55,807 nt of DNA from an uncultured Bacilli bacterium (GTDB lineage Bacteria > Bacillota_I > Bacilli_A > RFN20 > CAG-288), in contig CAKVBX010000007.1 in assembly GCA_934725685.1 (NCBI GenBank), positions 1-55,807 of the forward strand, in the 5' to 3' direction. Position numbers and translations under genes: made by a program. The first letter of the stretch is position 1, and each line of letters opens with the position of its first letter. Below are positions 16,631 to 25,363 of this stretch, piece after piece. A model generated the notes under the pieces. That model searched no databases, had not been told where the DNA came from, and saw only the letters and a list, made by a program, of their open reading frames with translations.

Positions 16631-18358
16631 TTATTTGATCAGTTTTTCCGTGATGGAATCGAAGAGGTGAATCTTGGAGATATCGAACACCAGCTTCAGT
16701 TCGTCTCCGGCATGGACCAGGGTCTTGGCATGAATCTTGGAGACGAACTCTCCGCCTTCGAAGTCCGTATGGACATAGTATTCATGGCCCAAAAGCTCGG
16801 CGACCGTGACCTTCAATGTGAATTCCTGACTCACCCGTTCATCCGTGAGAATGCGGTCAGCCTGATAAATGTCCTCCGGACGAATACCGAAGATGACGGG
16901 GACCTCCCCGTTCGGGTCAATTTTTTCAATCTCCTCCAGCGCATGGATAGTCTTGTTGCGGTGCGTGTTGGATTCTAAGCAGAGGCGAAGTTCATCCTGA
17001 AGCTTCTTCCGCTGTACCTCGAGGAAAGGAGAGGGATGCTCTTTCAGCTTTGCTTCCACTTCCTCGAGTCTCTTCTCATAATCGATTTTCTCAACGAAGT
17101 TCGCTTCGATATTCTCAAGTTCCTTTCTGAGATTTTCCTTCTCCTTCGTGTAGAAATCTTTCACGGCGAAAGCAAAATCATCTCCGAGATGAATCTTCGT
17201 TCCCAAAGGAAGTTTCACATCGTCTCCGGAGAAGACACCACCGAACAGGTTCATGGCCGGGCTTCCGATAAAGGTTGCGACGAAAACATTGGCCGGGTGA
17301 TTGTAGATTTCAATCGGAGTACCAATCTGCTGAATATAGCCCTTGTTCATGACAACGATTCTCGTCGCCATGGTCATCGCCTCCGTCTGGTCGTGCGTAA
17401 CATAGATTGTCGTCGCATTGAGGGAATTGTGAAGTTTGATGATCTGGCTTCGCATCGCTACTCTCAGTTTGGCATCGAGATTGGAGAGCGGTTCGTCCAT
17501 GAGGAAGACTTTGGCATTCTTGACGATGGCTCTTCCTAAGGCAACGCGCTGACACTGACCGCCGGAGAGCGCTTTCGGTTTTCTTCCGAGATATTCGGAA
17601 ATCTGCAGAATCTCGGCGGCATGTTCTACTCTCTGGCGTATTTCCTCTTTGGGGAGATGCTTGTTCTCATAGACTTCGACCGGAGTGACTTTCAGATACT
17701 CCATCTTATCCTTAATGGAGGCAAGGTCGGCCTCCACAGAAGATTTTTCTTCCCCATCAGAGAGAGTTTCGTGATATTTGGAGAGATTCTTATACTGATC
17801 GCTAAGGGCTTTGATTGCCTTTTTGTTGATTCCGAGAACCGGATTGCCGTTCTCATCCACCTTCAATGTAGGGAACTTCTTGATTCTTAAACCAAATGAG
17901 ATGTTTCCGGCGACAGTCATATGCGGATAAAGGGCATAAGACTGGAAGACCATGGCGATATCTCTGTCCTTGGGCTGAAGTTCATTGGCATAGGTCTGAT
18001 CGATGAAAAGATCACCGGCTGTGATATCCTCAAGGCCGGCAATCATACGGAGTGTCGTACTCTTGCCGCATCCGGAAGGACCGACGAAGACGACAAACTC
18101 GTGCTGTTTGATGTCGAGGTTGAAGTCGTAGACAGCCTGAACTTTGTTATCGTAAATCTTATTGATGTGACGCAGAGAAATATAGGCATCCTTGGGAGCG
18201 TTCTTCACTTTTCTGGAGTTGATTTTCTGTGCCTTCACCATCTCATCATAGATGCGGCTTCTCTGCTTATATAACTGTTTTTCCTTTTGCTTTTTGATTT
18301 TTTCTTCTTCTTTTCTTTGCTTTTTGGCAGTGTCAATCAAATGATTTTTTTCGTTCAT
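16631..18358 (-). CDS. sugar ABC transporter ATPase (MsmX/UgpC-type) with extra N-terminal coil and insertions
   Basis: Walker A GPSGCGKST (93-101), Q-loop VFQSYALYPHM (Gln139), signature LSGGQ (264-268), Walker B VFLMDEP (284-290) and switch His322 are all intact, and a TOBE-type C-terminal domain follows, as in MsmX/UgpC. Three things are odd: a Lys/Glu-rich coiled N-terminal extension of about 50 residues; an insertion of about 75 residues (162-236) between Q-loop and signature; and a coiled Glu/Lys-rich insertion in the regulatory domain (about 395-465). Normal family length is near 370; this one is 575. As the only ATPase gene in the window it most likely energises the LplB/YtcP-type permeases encoded at 12338-14196, and perhaps other sugar importers. 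Confidence 0.9.
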   Translation of the reverse strand: MNEKNHLIDTAKKQRKEEEKIKKQKEKQLYKQRSRIYDEMVKAQKINSRKVKNAPKDAYISLRHINKIYDNKVQAVYDFNLDIKQHEFVVFVGPSGCGKSTTLRMIAGLEDITAGDLFIDQTYANELQPKDRDIAMVFQSYALYPHMTVAGNISFGLRIKKFPTLKVDENGNPVLGINKKAIKALSDQYKNLSKYHETLSDGEEKSSVEADLASIKDKMEYLKVTPVEVYENKHLPKEEIRQRVEHAAEILQISEYLGRKPKALSGGQCQRVALGRAIVKNAKVFLMDEPLSNLDAKLRVAMRSQIIKLHNSLNATTIYVTHDQTEAMTMATRIVVMNKGYIQQIGTPIEIYNHPANVFVATFIGSPAMNLFGGVFSGDDVKLPLGTKIHLGDDFAFAVKDFYTKEKENLRKELENIEANFVEKIDYEKRLEEVEAKLKEHPSPFLEVQRKKLQDELRLCLESNTHRNKTIHALEEIEKIDPNGEVPVIFGIRPEDIYQADRILTDERVSQEFTLKVTVAELLGHEYYVHTDFEGGEFVSKIHAKTLVHAGDELKLVFDISKIHLFDSITEKLIK

Positions 18359-18379
18359 GATACAAGGCTCCTTGGTGGA

Positions 18380-18417
18380 AGTATAGCAAAATAATATATA
18401 GGTTGAAACCGATTACA
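18380..18417 (-). promoter_or_regulatory. ATPase gene promoter with cre-like site
   Basis: On the minus strand: TATACT (18385-18380), a 17-base spacer and TTTCAA as -35 (18408-18403). TGAAACCGATTACA (18404-18417) matches 13 of 14 cre consensus positions and covers the -35 box. Catabolite repression of the ATPase together with the permease operon is inferred. Confidence 0.5.
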
Positions 18418-18513
18418 TTACTGAAATCAGGAAAATGCAAGCACAAAATCAAAAAAGTATATAAATTTGAAAAGGCGCATGAGACTGCTGAAAACGACCT
18501 CATTTTGTGACTT

Positions 18514-18550
18514 TAAAAAAACAGGAAGAGCATTTTCTTTGTCTTCCTGT
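18514..18550 (-). terminator. rho-independent terminator (minus strand)
   Basis: Stem ACAGGAAGA (18521-18529) / TCTTCCTGT (18542-18550) with a run of T on the minus strand (complement of 18512-18520). It lies downstream of the gene remnant at 18568-18708 and of the TetR gene. Confidence 0.75.
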
Positions 18551-18567
18551 TGCAATCGATAAGCTTA

Positions 18568-18708
18568 TCAAAGAACAATGATCGGAATGTCATTATCTCG
18601 ATTGGCTACGTCAATCAAGAGCCATTCCGTAAGAAGTGCTTTTTCCTGGTCACCTGTAAAAGCAGTAATAAGATAACAGACATAGGAAGGCAGACGGAAT
18701 GGAAAATT
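18568..18708 (-). pseudogene. short open stretch, possible C-terminal remnant of a lost gene
   Basis: Between a stop at 18709 and a stop at 18568 the minus strand encodes 46 residues ending ALLTEWLLIDVANRDNDIPI plus three more. The composition looks like real protein, there is no start or RBS, and a good terminator follows 18 bases later. I do not recognise the family. It could be the tail of a decayed gene. Apart from this and the flanking promoter and terminator, 18418-18768 shows nothing clear. Confidence 0.35.
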
Positions 18709-18768
18709 CTATTTTCATACAGGAAAATCATATACTGAGCAACACATGTTTATTATTGTGAAAAAAGT

Positions 18769-19332
18769 TTAATCTTGGCGCTTCAGCTTTTCTGCCGCTT
18801 CTGTCACAACCTGACCGACAACCTCAATAGGGACATTCAACTCTCCCCTGAAATACTGGATGACCGTATCGACTGTGGCATTGACGAAAAAGAAAACCTG
18901 AACCAAGCGTTTCCTCTCATCGGTGGAAAAACCGAACTGAATTCCGACAACGGCCATTTTTCTGGTGAAGATCACTTTGAGTTTACCGGCAAAAACATCC
19001 AGCTCCGAAGCATTGACTGCTAAGCGGTAATTGTCTTCGTGCTGTTTCAGAAAAGCGAGAACTTTGTTGAAATACAGAGAATAATCGGAAGGATTCTCCT
19101 TGATGATATTGTCCATGGTCACATTCAGTTCGTCGATGAGTTCATTTTCAAACTCTTCTGCGACAGCATAGAGATCTTCGTAATGGTAATAGAACGTTGT
19201 CTTTGTAATGTCGGCCCGCTTTGCAAGTTCATTGACCGTAATCTTATCGATGGATTTCTTTTCTGCCAAAAGCTCCGTGAATGCTCTTCTGATCCATTTC
19301 TTTGTTCTTTCGGAATTTCGATAGGTTTTCAT
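18769..19332 (-). CDS. TetR/AcrR-family transcriptional repressor
   Basis: 187 residues. The N-terminal 55 form the TetR helix-turn-helix (TKKWIRRAFTELLAEKKSID, then VNELAKRADITKTTFYYHYE), with the hallmark TTFYYHY recognition helix. The C-terminal ligand domain is divergent, as usual. RBS AAGGAG lies 9 bases before the ATG. The gene is divergent from the MMPL transporter gene with 156 bases between them, the classic layout of a repressor that controls its own efflux pump and itself. The inducer is unknown, probably a lipophilic or amphipathic compound. Confidence 0.92.
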   Translation of the reverse strand: MKTYRNSERTKKWIRRAFTELLAEKKSIDKITVNELAKRADITKTTFYYHYEDLYAVAEEFENELIDELNVTMDNIIKENPSDYSLYFNKVLAFLKQHEDNYRLAVNASELDVFAGKLKVIFTRKMAVVGIQFGFSTDERKRLVQVFFFVNATVDTVIQYFRGELNVPIEVVGQVVTEAAEKLKRQD

Positions 19333-19360
19333 AGTTTCTGACTCCTTACACTTCCCGTCA

Positions 19361-19474
19361 ATGAGTAAGACATCGTACTCTTGACACGCCCTGTAGTTAT
19401 CCCTGAAAAGCGAAAGTAATATACTTCTTTATCGGCAGATTTGCAACTACAGTATTAAATCTTACTCATGTAAG
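19361..19474. promoter_or_regulatory. tetR/MMPL divergent control region with repeated operator half-sites
   Basis: CTTACTCATGTAAG (19461-19474) is an inverted repeat with 5-base arms just before the MMPL RBS. The same nine bases occur inverted as ATGAGTAAG at 19361-19369, just before the tetR start. TTGACA at 19381-19386 may be a -35 for the MMPL gene. TetR binding at both is an inference from position and repetition. Confidence 0.45.
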
Positions 19475-19488
19475 AAAGGAGAAAATCA

Positions 19489-22400
19489 ATGAAAGACAAA
19501 ACGAAGCGAAAACCGATGGCATGGTTAGCGATTCTGTTCTTTGCCATTGCCGCCGTACTATCCGGATTCTTCGTCAACAAAGTAAGAATCAATTACAATC
19601 TTGCGGATTATCTGGATAAGGATACACAGACAAAAATCGCAATGAACATCATCGAGGATGAATTCGGTATGACTGGAAACATTCAAGTCATGGTCAGTAA
19701 TGTCGATGAGGAGAAAGCGGAGGAAATCTCCGAGAAAATTGAAGCGGTCGATCATGTCATCAACGTAAATTTTGATCGGTATGATACAAATTATTATAAT
19801 GACAACATTGCACTATACGTTGTCATCATCGACGGTGACGATTACTCAGACAATGCTAAAAGCGTTTATGATGACCTTAAGCTTGTTCTCGCACCCTACG
19901 AAGGGACAGAATACGGAGGAACCACGGTAGAAAAACTGAAACTCCGCGACTCCATCACCGGAGAAATGGGCTATATTCTTGGGATATCCTTATGTCTCGT
20001 CATCGCCATTCTGTTACTTACGTCCGAATCCTGGATCGAGCCACTTATCCTGTTAGCCGCCTCCGGCGTAGCCATTTTGATCAATAAGGGGACGAACGTC
20101 TTTTTCGGCGAAATCTCCTATATCACCAATTCAATTTCGGCAATTCTTCAGCTCGCCCTATCCATCGATTACAGCATCGTGCTCCTCCATGCATACCGCA
20201 AAGAAAAGGCAAACTGCGAGGACAGCAAAACGGCTATGAAAAAAGCCATCAAATCAGTCATCAGCCCTGTCTCTGCCAGTGCTCTGACAACCATTGCCGG
20301 TCTGCTCGCCCTGCTTTTCATGTCCTTCCGCATCGGATTCGATATCGGTACGGTATTAATGAAGGGTATCGTCATTTCGGCCATCACCTCTCTCACACTG
20401 CTTCCTGCCTTGATTCTTCTTTTTGACAAGCCGATGAGAAAGCTTCATAAAAAGCCTCTCAAACCGAAAGGGAGAATCTTCACAAAAAACGCCACAAAAG
20501 TAGGATGGCTCATCGTTCCGCTCGCACTCGCGCTCATCGGCGGCTCCGGATATCTTCAGGCCAAAAACAATTACCTGTTTTCCGACACAAAAGCCGGAAA
20601 CGAAAAGATCACCGAGGCCTTCGGAAACAATAATACTGTCATCGTCGTCTATCAAAACGCGGAAGACAGCGATGAAAAAGAGAAAAAACTCATTGCCGAC
20701 CTGAAAAACTACAGAACGTCGGACGGAAAAGCAGTCCTCACAACATATACTGCCTATACCAATACAGTAAAGGAAGAATACGATGTCACAAAGGCGACCC
20801 GGAAGCTGAATCTTTCCAAAGAGGATACCGAGCTGCTCTATACGATGTATCACCTTTATCAGAACCCGGATTCTGCCAAGATGACCTTCCGGGACTTCAT
20901 CAACGTCGCCGATGATATCGCCACAAATGACAGCAGTGTCGAAGATTTTGTCGATCAGGAAACCAAGGATACCATCAAAACACTGAAGACCGCCTCGGAA
21001 ATCACAGAGAGCGACCTCACTGCCGAGGAGCTCTATGGCCGGCTGAATTCTGGAATGTCCATCAGCACGGATATTTCACTCTTCTCGCTCCGTCAGCTCT
21101 ATGGTCTTTACTATTACGAAGGTCTCGAAGAAAAGAACATCGACTTCCGAACGATGCTTTCCTTCATCAGAAAGGCAAGAGAAAACGAGGAAGTCAAAAC
21201 GATGATTCCAGAAGAGACGGCAAAACAGATCGAACAGCTCTCCGCCGGCATCGCTCAATTCCTTGCTCAAATGGACCTGGAAATGGACAAGGCGACTTTT
21301 CGTGCCTATTTCTATCAGAACTACCAGGTCCTGCTTACAGAAGAACAGGTGAATTACATCTACCGGGGATATTTCCTTTCCAAGCAAGAGACGCCGAAAG
21401 ATACCATTCCCTTCCTTAACCTCATGAATTATCTGGTCGAAACCAGCATGATTACCGATCAGACTGCCGTGGCAACAATCAGCCAGTACTCCATTCTCTA
21501 TGCCATCATAAAAAGCTCATATCCTTACGAACAGTTCCTACCGGTCCTGAAACAGGTCGCCGAAGCTCTGACAGGAAGCCAAGTCGAGATGGGCGCTTCT
21601 AGCGACAGTATCCGTCAGCTCTACATTCTCTATTTTTACGGAAACGGAACAATGAAGACCGGAGCAATCAACGGAAAGACGTTCTTCGAATATGTCCTTG
21701 CACAGTCAGAAAAGGATTCTGCCATACAAAGCCAGCTGACGGAAGAAAACAGAAAGAAAATCGAGGACATGCTGACAATCAGCAAATTCAACGAAGACAC
21801 CAAAAAGAAAAACTATCAGGAACTCTATCAGACGATGCTTTCTCTGAAAAACAGCCTGAAGAGCGATGTCAAGTTCTCAGAAATCGAAGAAGAGAAAATC
21901 TCCGGTGTCTATATCAAAAAGCTCGTCAATGACAACAGTTCCCTCTCCGATCCTATCATGGCCTATCAGCTTCTTGACTTCATCGATGACAACAAAGACT
22001 CCAATTCGTTATTGAAGACCAAGATGACAGCAGAAAACCGAAAAAAAGTCGACGATGCCAAAAATGACATCAAGAAAGCAAACGACCTGTTTGTCGGGGA
22101 AAACTACTCCAGAATGCTTCTTTCCGTCGATCTTCCGAATGAAGGAACGGATGTCACCGATTTCGTCAGTCACCTTTCCAATCAGACCAAGGAAATCTTC
22201 GGGGAAGGCTCCTATATCACCGGGGAGATTGTCTCCGCCTATGATTTGCAGAAATCTTTCGATCACGACAATCTCTTCATCACCATATTCACCCTGATTT
22301 CCATCTTCGTCATTGTCATGGTCGTCTTCCGTTCCCTCTCTCTTCCCACCATTCTTGTCTGCATCATCGAAGGGGCCATCTTCATTGCGATGAGCACTCA

Positions 22401-22821
22401 GTTCCTTGCCGGAAACAGCATCTTCTTCATGAGTTACATTGTCACCATCTGCATCCTCATGGGTGCCACCATCGACTACGGAATTCTAATGTCGTCCAAT
22501 TACGTGAACTTCCGCAGCAGATTCTCCAAAAAGAAATCTCTGGAAATGGCCGTGGAGTCCGCCATGCCGACAATCTTCACCTCCGGTCTCATTCTCACGG
22601 TCTGCGGATTCGTCATCCACTTCATTTCTTCTCAAAATTCCATCTCCACTGTCGGGCTTCTTCTCGGCATCGGAACCATCTGTTCTGCCGTGATGATTAC
22701 AGTCGTTCTCCCCTCCGTCCTCTATCTCATGGATGGCTTTGTCATGAAACTCTCCCTCCGAAAGAGAACCAACAACGGCATCATTGATGTCATGGATTCT
22801 CAGGAAACAGATTTAAGATAA
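19489..22821 (+). CDS. MMPL/RND-family membrane transporter
   Basis: A 1110-residue protein with the duplicated RND/MMPL plan: helix 1 at about 12-32, then a periplasm-type domain, five helices at about 160-330 (ISLCLVIAILLLTS, LQLALSIDYSIVLLHAYR with the conserved Asp-Tyr of helix 4), a very long extracytoplasmic domain from about 360 to 920, and five more helices at about 925-1095 (MGATIDYGILMSSNYVNFR). The middle domain is rich in acidic and helical stretches and longer than in most MMPL proteins. These pumps use the proton gradient to move lipids or hydrophobic compounds. Control by the adjacent TetR is likely. RBS AAGGAGAAAATCA precedes the ATG, and a strong terminator follows. Confidence 0.9.
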   Translation: MKDKTKRKPMAWLAILFFAIAAVLSGFFVNKVRINYNLADYLDKDTQTKIAMNIIEDEFGMTGNIQVMVSNVDEEKAEEISEKIEAVDHVINVNFDRYDTNYYNDNIALYVVIIDGDDYSDNAKSVYDDLKLVLAPYEGTEYGGTTVEKLKLRDSITGEMGYILGISLCLVIAILLLTSESWIEPLILLAASGVAILINKGTNVFFGEISYITNSISAILQLALSIDYSIVLLHAYRKEKANCEDSKTAMKKAIKSVISPVSASALTTIAGLLALLFMSFRIGFDIGTVLMKGIVISAITSLTLLPALILLFDKPMRKLHKKPLKPKGRIFTKNATKVGWLIVPLALALIGGSGYLQAKNNYLFSDTKAGNEKITEAFGNNNTVIVVYQNAEDSDEKEKKLIADLKNYRTSDGKAVLTTYTAYTNTVKEEYDVTKATRKLNLSKEDTELLYTMYHLYQNPDSAKMTFRDFINVADDIATNDSSVEDFVDQETKDTIKTLKTASEITESDLTAEELYGRLNSGMSISTDISLFSLRQLYGLYYYEGLEEKNIDFRTMLSFIRKARENEEVKTMIPEETAKQIEQLSAGIAQFLAQMDLEMDKATFRAYFYQNYQVLLTEEQVNYIYRGYFLSKQETPKDTIPFLNLMNYLVETSMITDQTAVATISQYSILYAIIKSSYPYEQFLPVLKQVAEALTGSQVEMGASSDSIRQLYILYFYGNGTMKTGAINGKTFFEYVLAQSEKDSAIQSQLTEENRKKIEDMLTISKFNEDTKKKNYQELYQTMLSLKNSLKSDVKFSEIEEEKISGVYIKKLVNDNSSLSDPIMAYQLLDFIDDNKDSNSLLKTKMTAENRKKVDDAKNDIKKANDLFVGENYSRMLLSVDLPNEGTDVTDFVSHLSNQTKEIFGEGSYITGEIVSAYDLQKSFDHDNLFITIFTLISIFVIVMVVFRSLSLPTILVCIIEGAIFIAMSTQFLAGNSIFFMSYIVTICILMGATIDYGILMSSNYVNFRSRFSKKKSLEMAVESAMPTIFTSGLILTVCGFVIHFISSQNSISTVGLLLGIGTICSAVMITVVLPSVLYLMDGFVMKLSLRKRTNNGIIDVMDSQETDLR

Positions 22822-22842
22822 TACTATCATTGAATGACAGAA

Positions 22843-22867
22843 GTCCGGGATTCTATCCCGGGCTTTT
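22843..22867 (+). terminator. rho-independent terminator of the MMPL gene
   Basis: Nine-base stem GTCCGGGAT (22843-22851) / ATCCCGGGC (22855-22863), 3-base loop, then TTTT. Confidence 0.85.
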
Positions 22868-23173
22868 CTGTTAGAAGCAATTCTTTAAAACACAATAAAT
22901 CGAACTAGCATTCATAAAAGTTCGTGCAATGAAGCAGCAATTCAGTCATGCGGATCATCGACAAAAGGAAGCCTCATGTTAGTTTGGAGGAAAAGGACAT
23001 TTTTCAGAAAACCACGCCTATTACAGAAAAGAACGGAAAGAGAATATCCTTTTAGTCTGCAGTGTCTCCATTCCGCAGGTTCTGATTCACTATTCCTCAA
23101 AGGATTTCCTGAAGGAGAACTGAAGTTCTATACGAAAATCTACGAAACTCTCCTATTCGGTAACCACTCGCCG
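22868..23173. other. non-coding stretch before the GH5 gene
   Basis: No gene with an RBS is found here. A 35-codon frame starts at an ATG at 22949 but lacks any RBS and family resemblance. The frame of the GH5 gene is open back to 22976, but the residues before its RBS-backed start look unlike a GH5 enzyme. The stretch may contain a decayed gene. Confidence 0.4.
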
Positions 23174-23194
23174 TATAATACCAACAACAGGAGG
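23174..23194 (+). promoter_or_regulatory. -10 box and RBS of the GH5 gene
   Basis: TATAAT at 23174-23179, then AGGAGG at 23189-23194, nine bases from the ATG at 23204. No convincing -35 box. The leader would be short, about 18 bases. Confidence 0.5.
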
Positions 23195-23203
23195 ATTTCA
23201 TCG

Positions 23204-24238
23204 ATGCTGATATGGAATGGTTACCAGAAGGGTGTCAATCTCGGAGGCTGGCTCAGTCAATATGCCAACTATGATTTAGACCACTTTAACAATTTTATAA
23301 AGGAAGACGATTTCAAAAACATCGCCTCTCTCGGTTTTGACCATGTAAGAATTCCGGTGGATTATCCGCTTCTGGAAGATGAGGAAGCCAAGCGAAATGA
23401 TGTCGGATATGAAAGACTTCACTTCGCCCTTTCCATGTGCAGAAAATATCATCTTCATCTCTTGCTCGATCTCCATGAGATCTATGGCTACTCCTTCGAT
23501 CCGTTGAAGAAAAATATGGACAGGGAAAAATTCTTCTATGATGAGAATCTTCAGATTCGATTCCGGAATCTGTGGAGACAGATTGTCACGGAATTCAGGG
23601 ATGATACCGATGTCATGGCCTTCGAACTGCTCAATGAGGTCGTTCTTTCCAAGGTCTATGCAGCCTGGAACAAAGTCGCAAAAGAAACCATAGAGACCAT
23701 CCGTTCCGTCAGCAAAGACGCATACATTGTCTTAGGTGGTGTTTCCTATAATGATGTCAATTCCGTCCCCTATCTCGAAAAGCCAATGGATGATCGCATC
23801 ATCTATAACTTCCATTGTTATGAGCCCTTCGCATTCACTCACCAGGGGGCGTACTGGGTCGAGAACATGGATCCGAATTTCCGCATCGGTTATCCAAACA
23901 CAGTCGAAAAATACAGAGAAGCCGCCCTAATGTTCTCAAAAGAAAATTCTAGGAACATCAACGAAGCGGAAAATCAGATGATTTCTCCGCGCTTCTTCGA
24001 AACAATTTTTCAGCCTGCCATCGCTCATGCGGAGAAATATGATGTTCCGCTTTACTGCGGAGAATACGGCGTCATCGACAATGCACCAGTAGAGGATACT
24101 CTCCGTTGGTTCCATGACATCCATCAGGCATTCGAACATTATCATATCGGGCATGCTATTTGGAACTATAAAGAGAAAGACTTTGGAATATCTGGAAAAC
24201 ATTATGAACACATCTTCCATGATATCCTGAAAGATTGA
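23204..24238 (+). CDS. cytosolic GH5-family glycosidase (glucanase-like)
   Basis: 344 residues from the RBS-backed ATG. The (beta/alpha)8 hallmarks of clan GH-A are clear: YQKGVNLGGWLSQY at the N-terminus, FDHVRIPVDY, then LLDLHE, the acid/base FELLNEV (Glu145), IYNFHCYEP, and the nucleophile YCGEYGV (Glu287), with a late IWNYKEKDFGI. There is no signal peptide, so it probably hydrolyses imported beta-gluco-oligosaccharides, for example to glucose or cellobiose; the GGWL/LLNE pattern resembles exo-beta-1,3-glucanase-type GH5 members. It is monocistronic, with a terminator 150 bases downstream. Exact linkage specificity is not readable from the sequence. Confidence 0.88.
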   Translation: MLIWNGYQKGVNLGGWLSQYANYDLDHFNNFIKEDDFKNIASLGFDHVRIPVDYPLLEDEEAKRNDVGYERLHFALSMCRKYHLHLLLDLHEIYGYSFDPLKKNMDREKFFYDENLQIRFRNLWRQIVTEFRDDTDVMAFELLNEVVLSKVYAAWNKVAKETIETIRSVSKDAYIVLGGVSYNDVNSVPYLEKPMDDRIIYNFHCYEPFAFTHQGAYWVENMDPNFRIGYPNTVEKYREAALMFSKENSRNINEAENQMISPRFFETIFQPAIAHAEKYDVPLYCGEYGVIDNAPVEDTLRWFHDIHQAFEHYHIGHAIWNYKEKDFGISGKHYEHIFHDILKD

Positions 24239-24306
24239 TGATTTTCCTTCAAAAAAAGCTGAGCCACCCTCGGTCCAACTAGAGGGGTTCACTACACTAT
24301 CTGACC

Positions 24307-24387
24307 TTGTTCCTCTACTTTTTCTTCTTTGGGATTGGCTACCTAATTGTCGGTCTCTTCGCCGCCATTCTCATCCTCGCACTTTAA
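24307..24387 (+). CDS. possible 26-residue hydrophobic peptide or gene remnant
   Basis: A frame from a TTG at 24307 to a TAA at 24387 encodes an almost purely hydrophobic helix (FFFFGIGYLIVGLFAAILIL). It ends exactly where the terminator stem begins. The only purine-rich stretch, GAGGGG at 24282-24287, is 19 bases away, too far for a normal RBS. It may be a small membrane peptide or the last helix of a lost membrane protein. The rest of 24239-24553 is non-coding. Confidence 0.28.
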   Translation: MFLYFFFFGIGYLIVGLFAAILILAL

Positions 24388-24418
24388 AGACGGATTTCTC
24401 CCAGAAAGCCGTCTTTTT
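24386..24418 (+). terminator. rho-independent terminator
   Basis: AAAGACGG (24386-24393) pairs with CCGTCTTT (24409-24416), followed by T. Confidence 0.8.
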
Positions 24419-24469
24419 GTTAAACTTAAGCAACAAGTATACTGATGTCAAATATTGTTCTTTTTTAGG

Positions 24470-24491
24470 TTACAAAAAAAGTTTTTTGTAA
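24470..24491. repeat. perfect 10-bp inverted repeat upstream of the SDR gene
   Basis: TTACAAAAAA (24470-24479), two bases, then TTTTTTGTAA (24482-24491). It lies about 60 bases before the SDR start and could be an operator for the SDR gene; no protein family can be assigned. Confidence 0.5.
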
Positions 24492-24553
24492 AGTATAGAA
24501 AAACAAAAAATGATGTGTTTTACTATAAATGTACTATCAAGGAGGTACACATA

Positions 24554-25339
24554 ATGTTCGATTACACCAATAAAGTCGTCGTTATCACCGGTGCTTCTTC
24601 CGGACTCGGAAAGCAGATGGCGGAAGGCTTCGCCAAGCAGGGAGCCAAGCTTGCCCTTTTAGCCAGAAGAGTCGAAAGACTCGAAGCTTTCTCCGCCGAT
24701 CTCAAGGAGAAATACGGAACGGATGCTTTGGCAATCCGCTGCGATGTCACCGATGACGCTTCCATCGAAGAGGCCGTCAAAGCGGTCAAGGAACACTTCG
24801 GCCACGCCGAAGTCCTCGTCAACGATGCTGGAGGAGAAAAGGGAACCGGAACCAAAGCCCTCGACTTCAAGAACGATGACTGGATGTTCACGCTCAATCT
24901 CGACCTCACTTCCGTCTTCAAGGTTTCCCGTGCCTTCGGTAACCTCATGAAAGAAGGGATTGACAACAAGACCCAGACTTACGGAAGAATCATCAACATC
25001 GCTTCCATCTACGGTCTTGTCGGCAACACCGCCATCCCGACCATTGCCTATCACACCTCAAAGGGTGCCGTCATCAACTTCACCAGAGGACTCGCGGCAG
25101 AACTCGCAACGACCGGCATCACCGTCAACGCCATCTGCCCTGGTTATTTCTACACCGAGCTCACGACCGAAACCCTCAATTCCGACTACTTCCAGGCCTT
25201 CGCCCATCAGTCCGTTCCGATGCAGAGATACGGAAAAGAAGGCGAACTCAATTCCTGCGCCTGCTTCCTCGGCGCCGAGGAATCCTCCTATGTCACCGGC
25301 CAGATCATTGCGGTCGACGGCGGCTATACCTGCATCTAA
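24554..25339 (+). CDS. SDR-family NAD(P)-dependent oxidoreductase
   Basis: The start at 24554 follows AAGGAGGTACACATA and gives 261 residues. Cofactor loop TGASSGLG at 12-19, a Val-Asn-Asp-Ala-Gly-Gly motif where NNAG is usual, catalytic Ser in INIASIYGL and Tyr/Lys in YHTSKGA, and the ending VTGQIIAVDGGYTCI of classical SDRs. It resembles gluconate 5-dehydrogenase/2-deoxygluconate 3-dehydrogenase-type enzymes, which would fit sugar-acid metabolism, but the substrate is not determined. Monocistronic: a terminator follows. A TATAAA-type -10 lies at 24524-24529. Confidence 0.88.
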   Translation: MFDYTNKVVVITGASSGLGKQMAEGFAKQGAKLALLARRVERLEAFSADLKEKYGTDALAIRCDVTDDASIEEAVKAVKEHFGHAEVLVNDAGGEKGTGTKALDFKNDDWMFTLNLDLTSVFKVSRAFGNLMKEGIDNKTQTYGRIINIASIYGLVGNTAIPTIAYHTSKGAVINFTRGLAAELATTGITVNAICPGYFYTELTTETLNSDYFQAFAHQSVPMQRYGKEGELNSCACFLGAEESSYVTGQIIAVDGGYTCI

Positions 25340-25363
25340 TCTTTTCAAAATCGAATCCACTAA

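Noticed and set aside
22949..23056. 35-codon plus-strand frame upstream of the GH5 gene
   Set aside because: No RBS, no recognisable family; kept only as part of the non-coding stretch.
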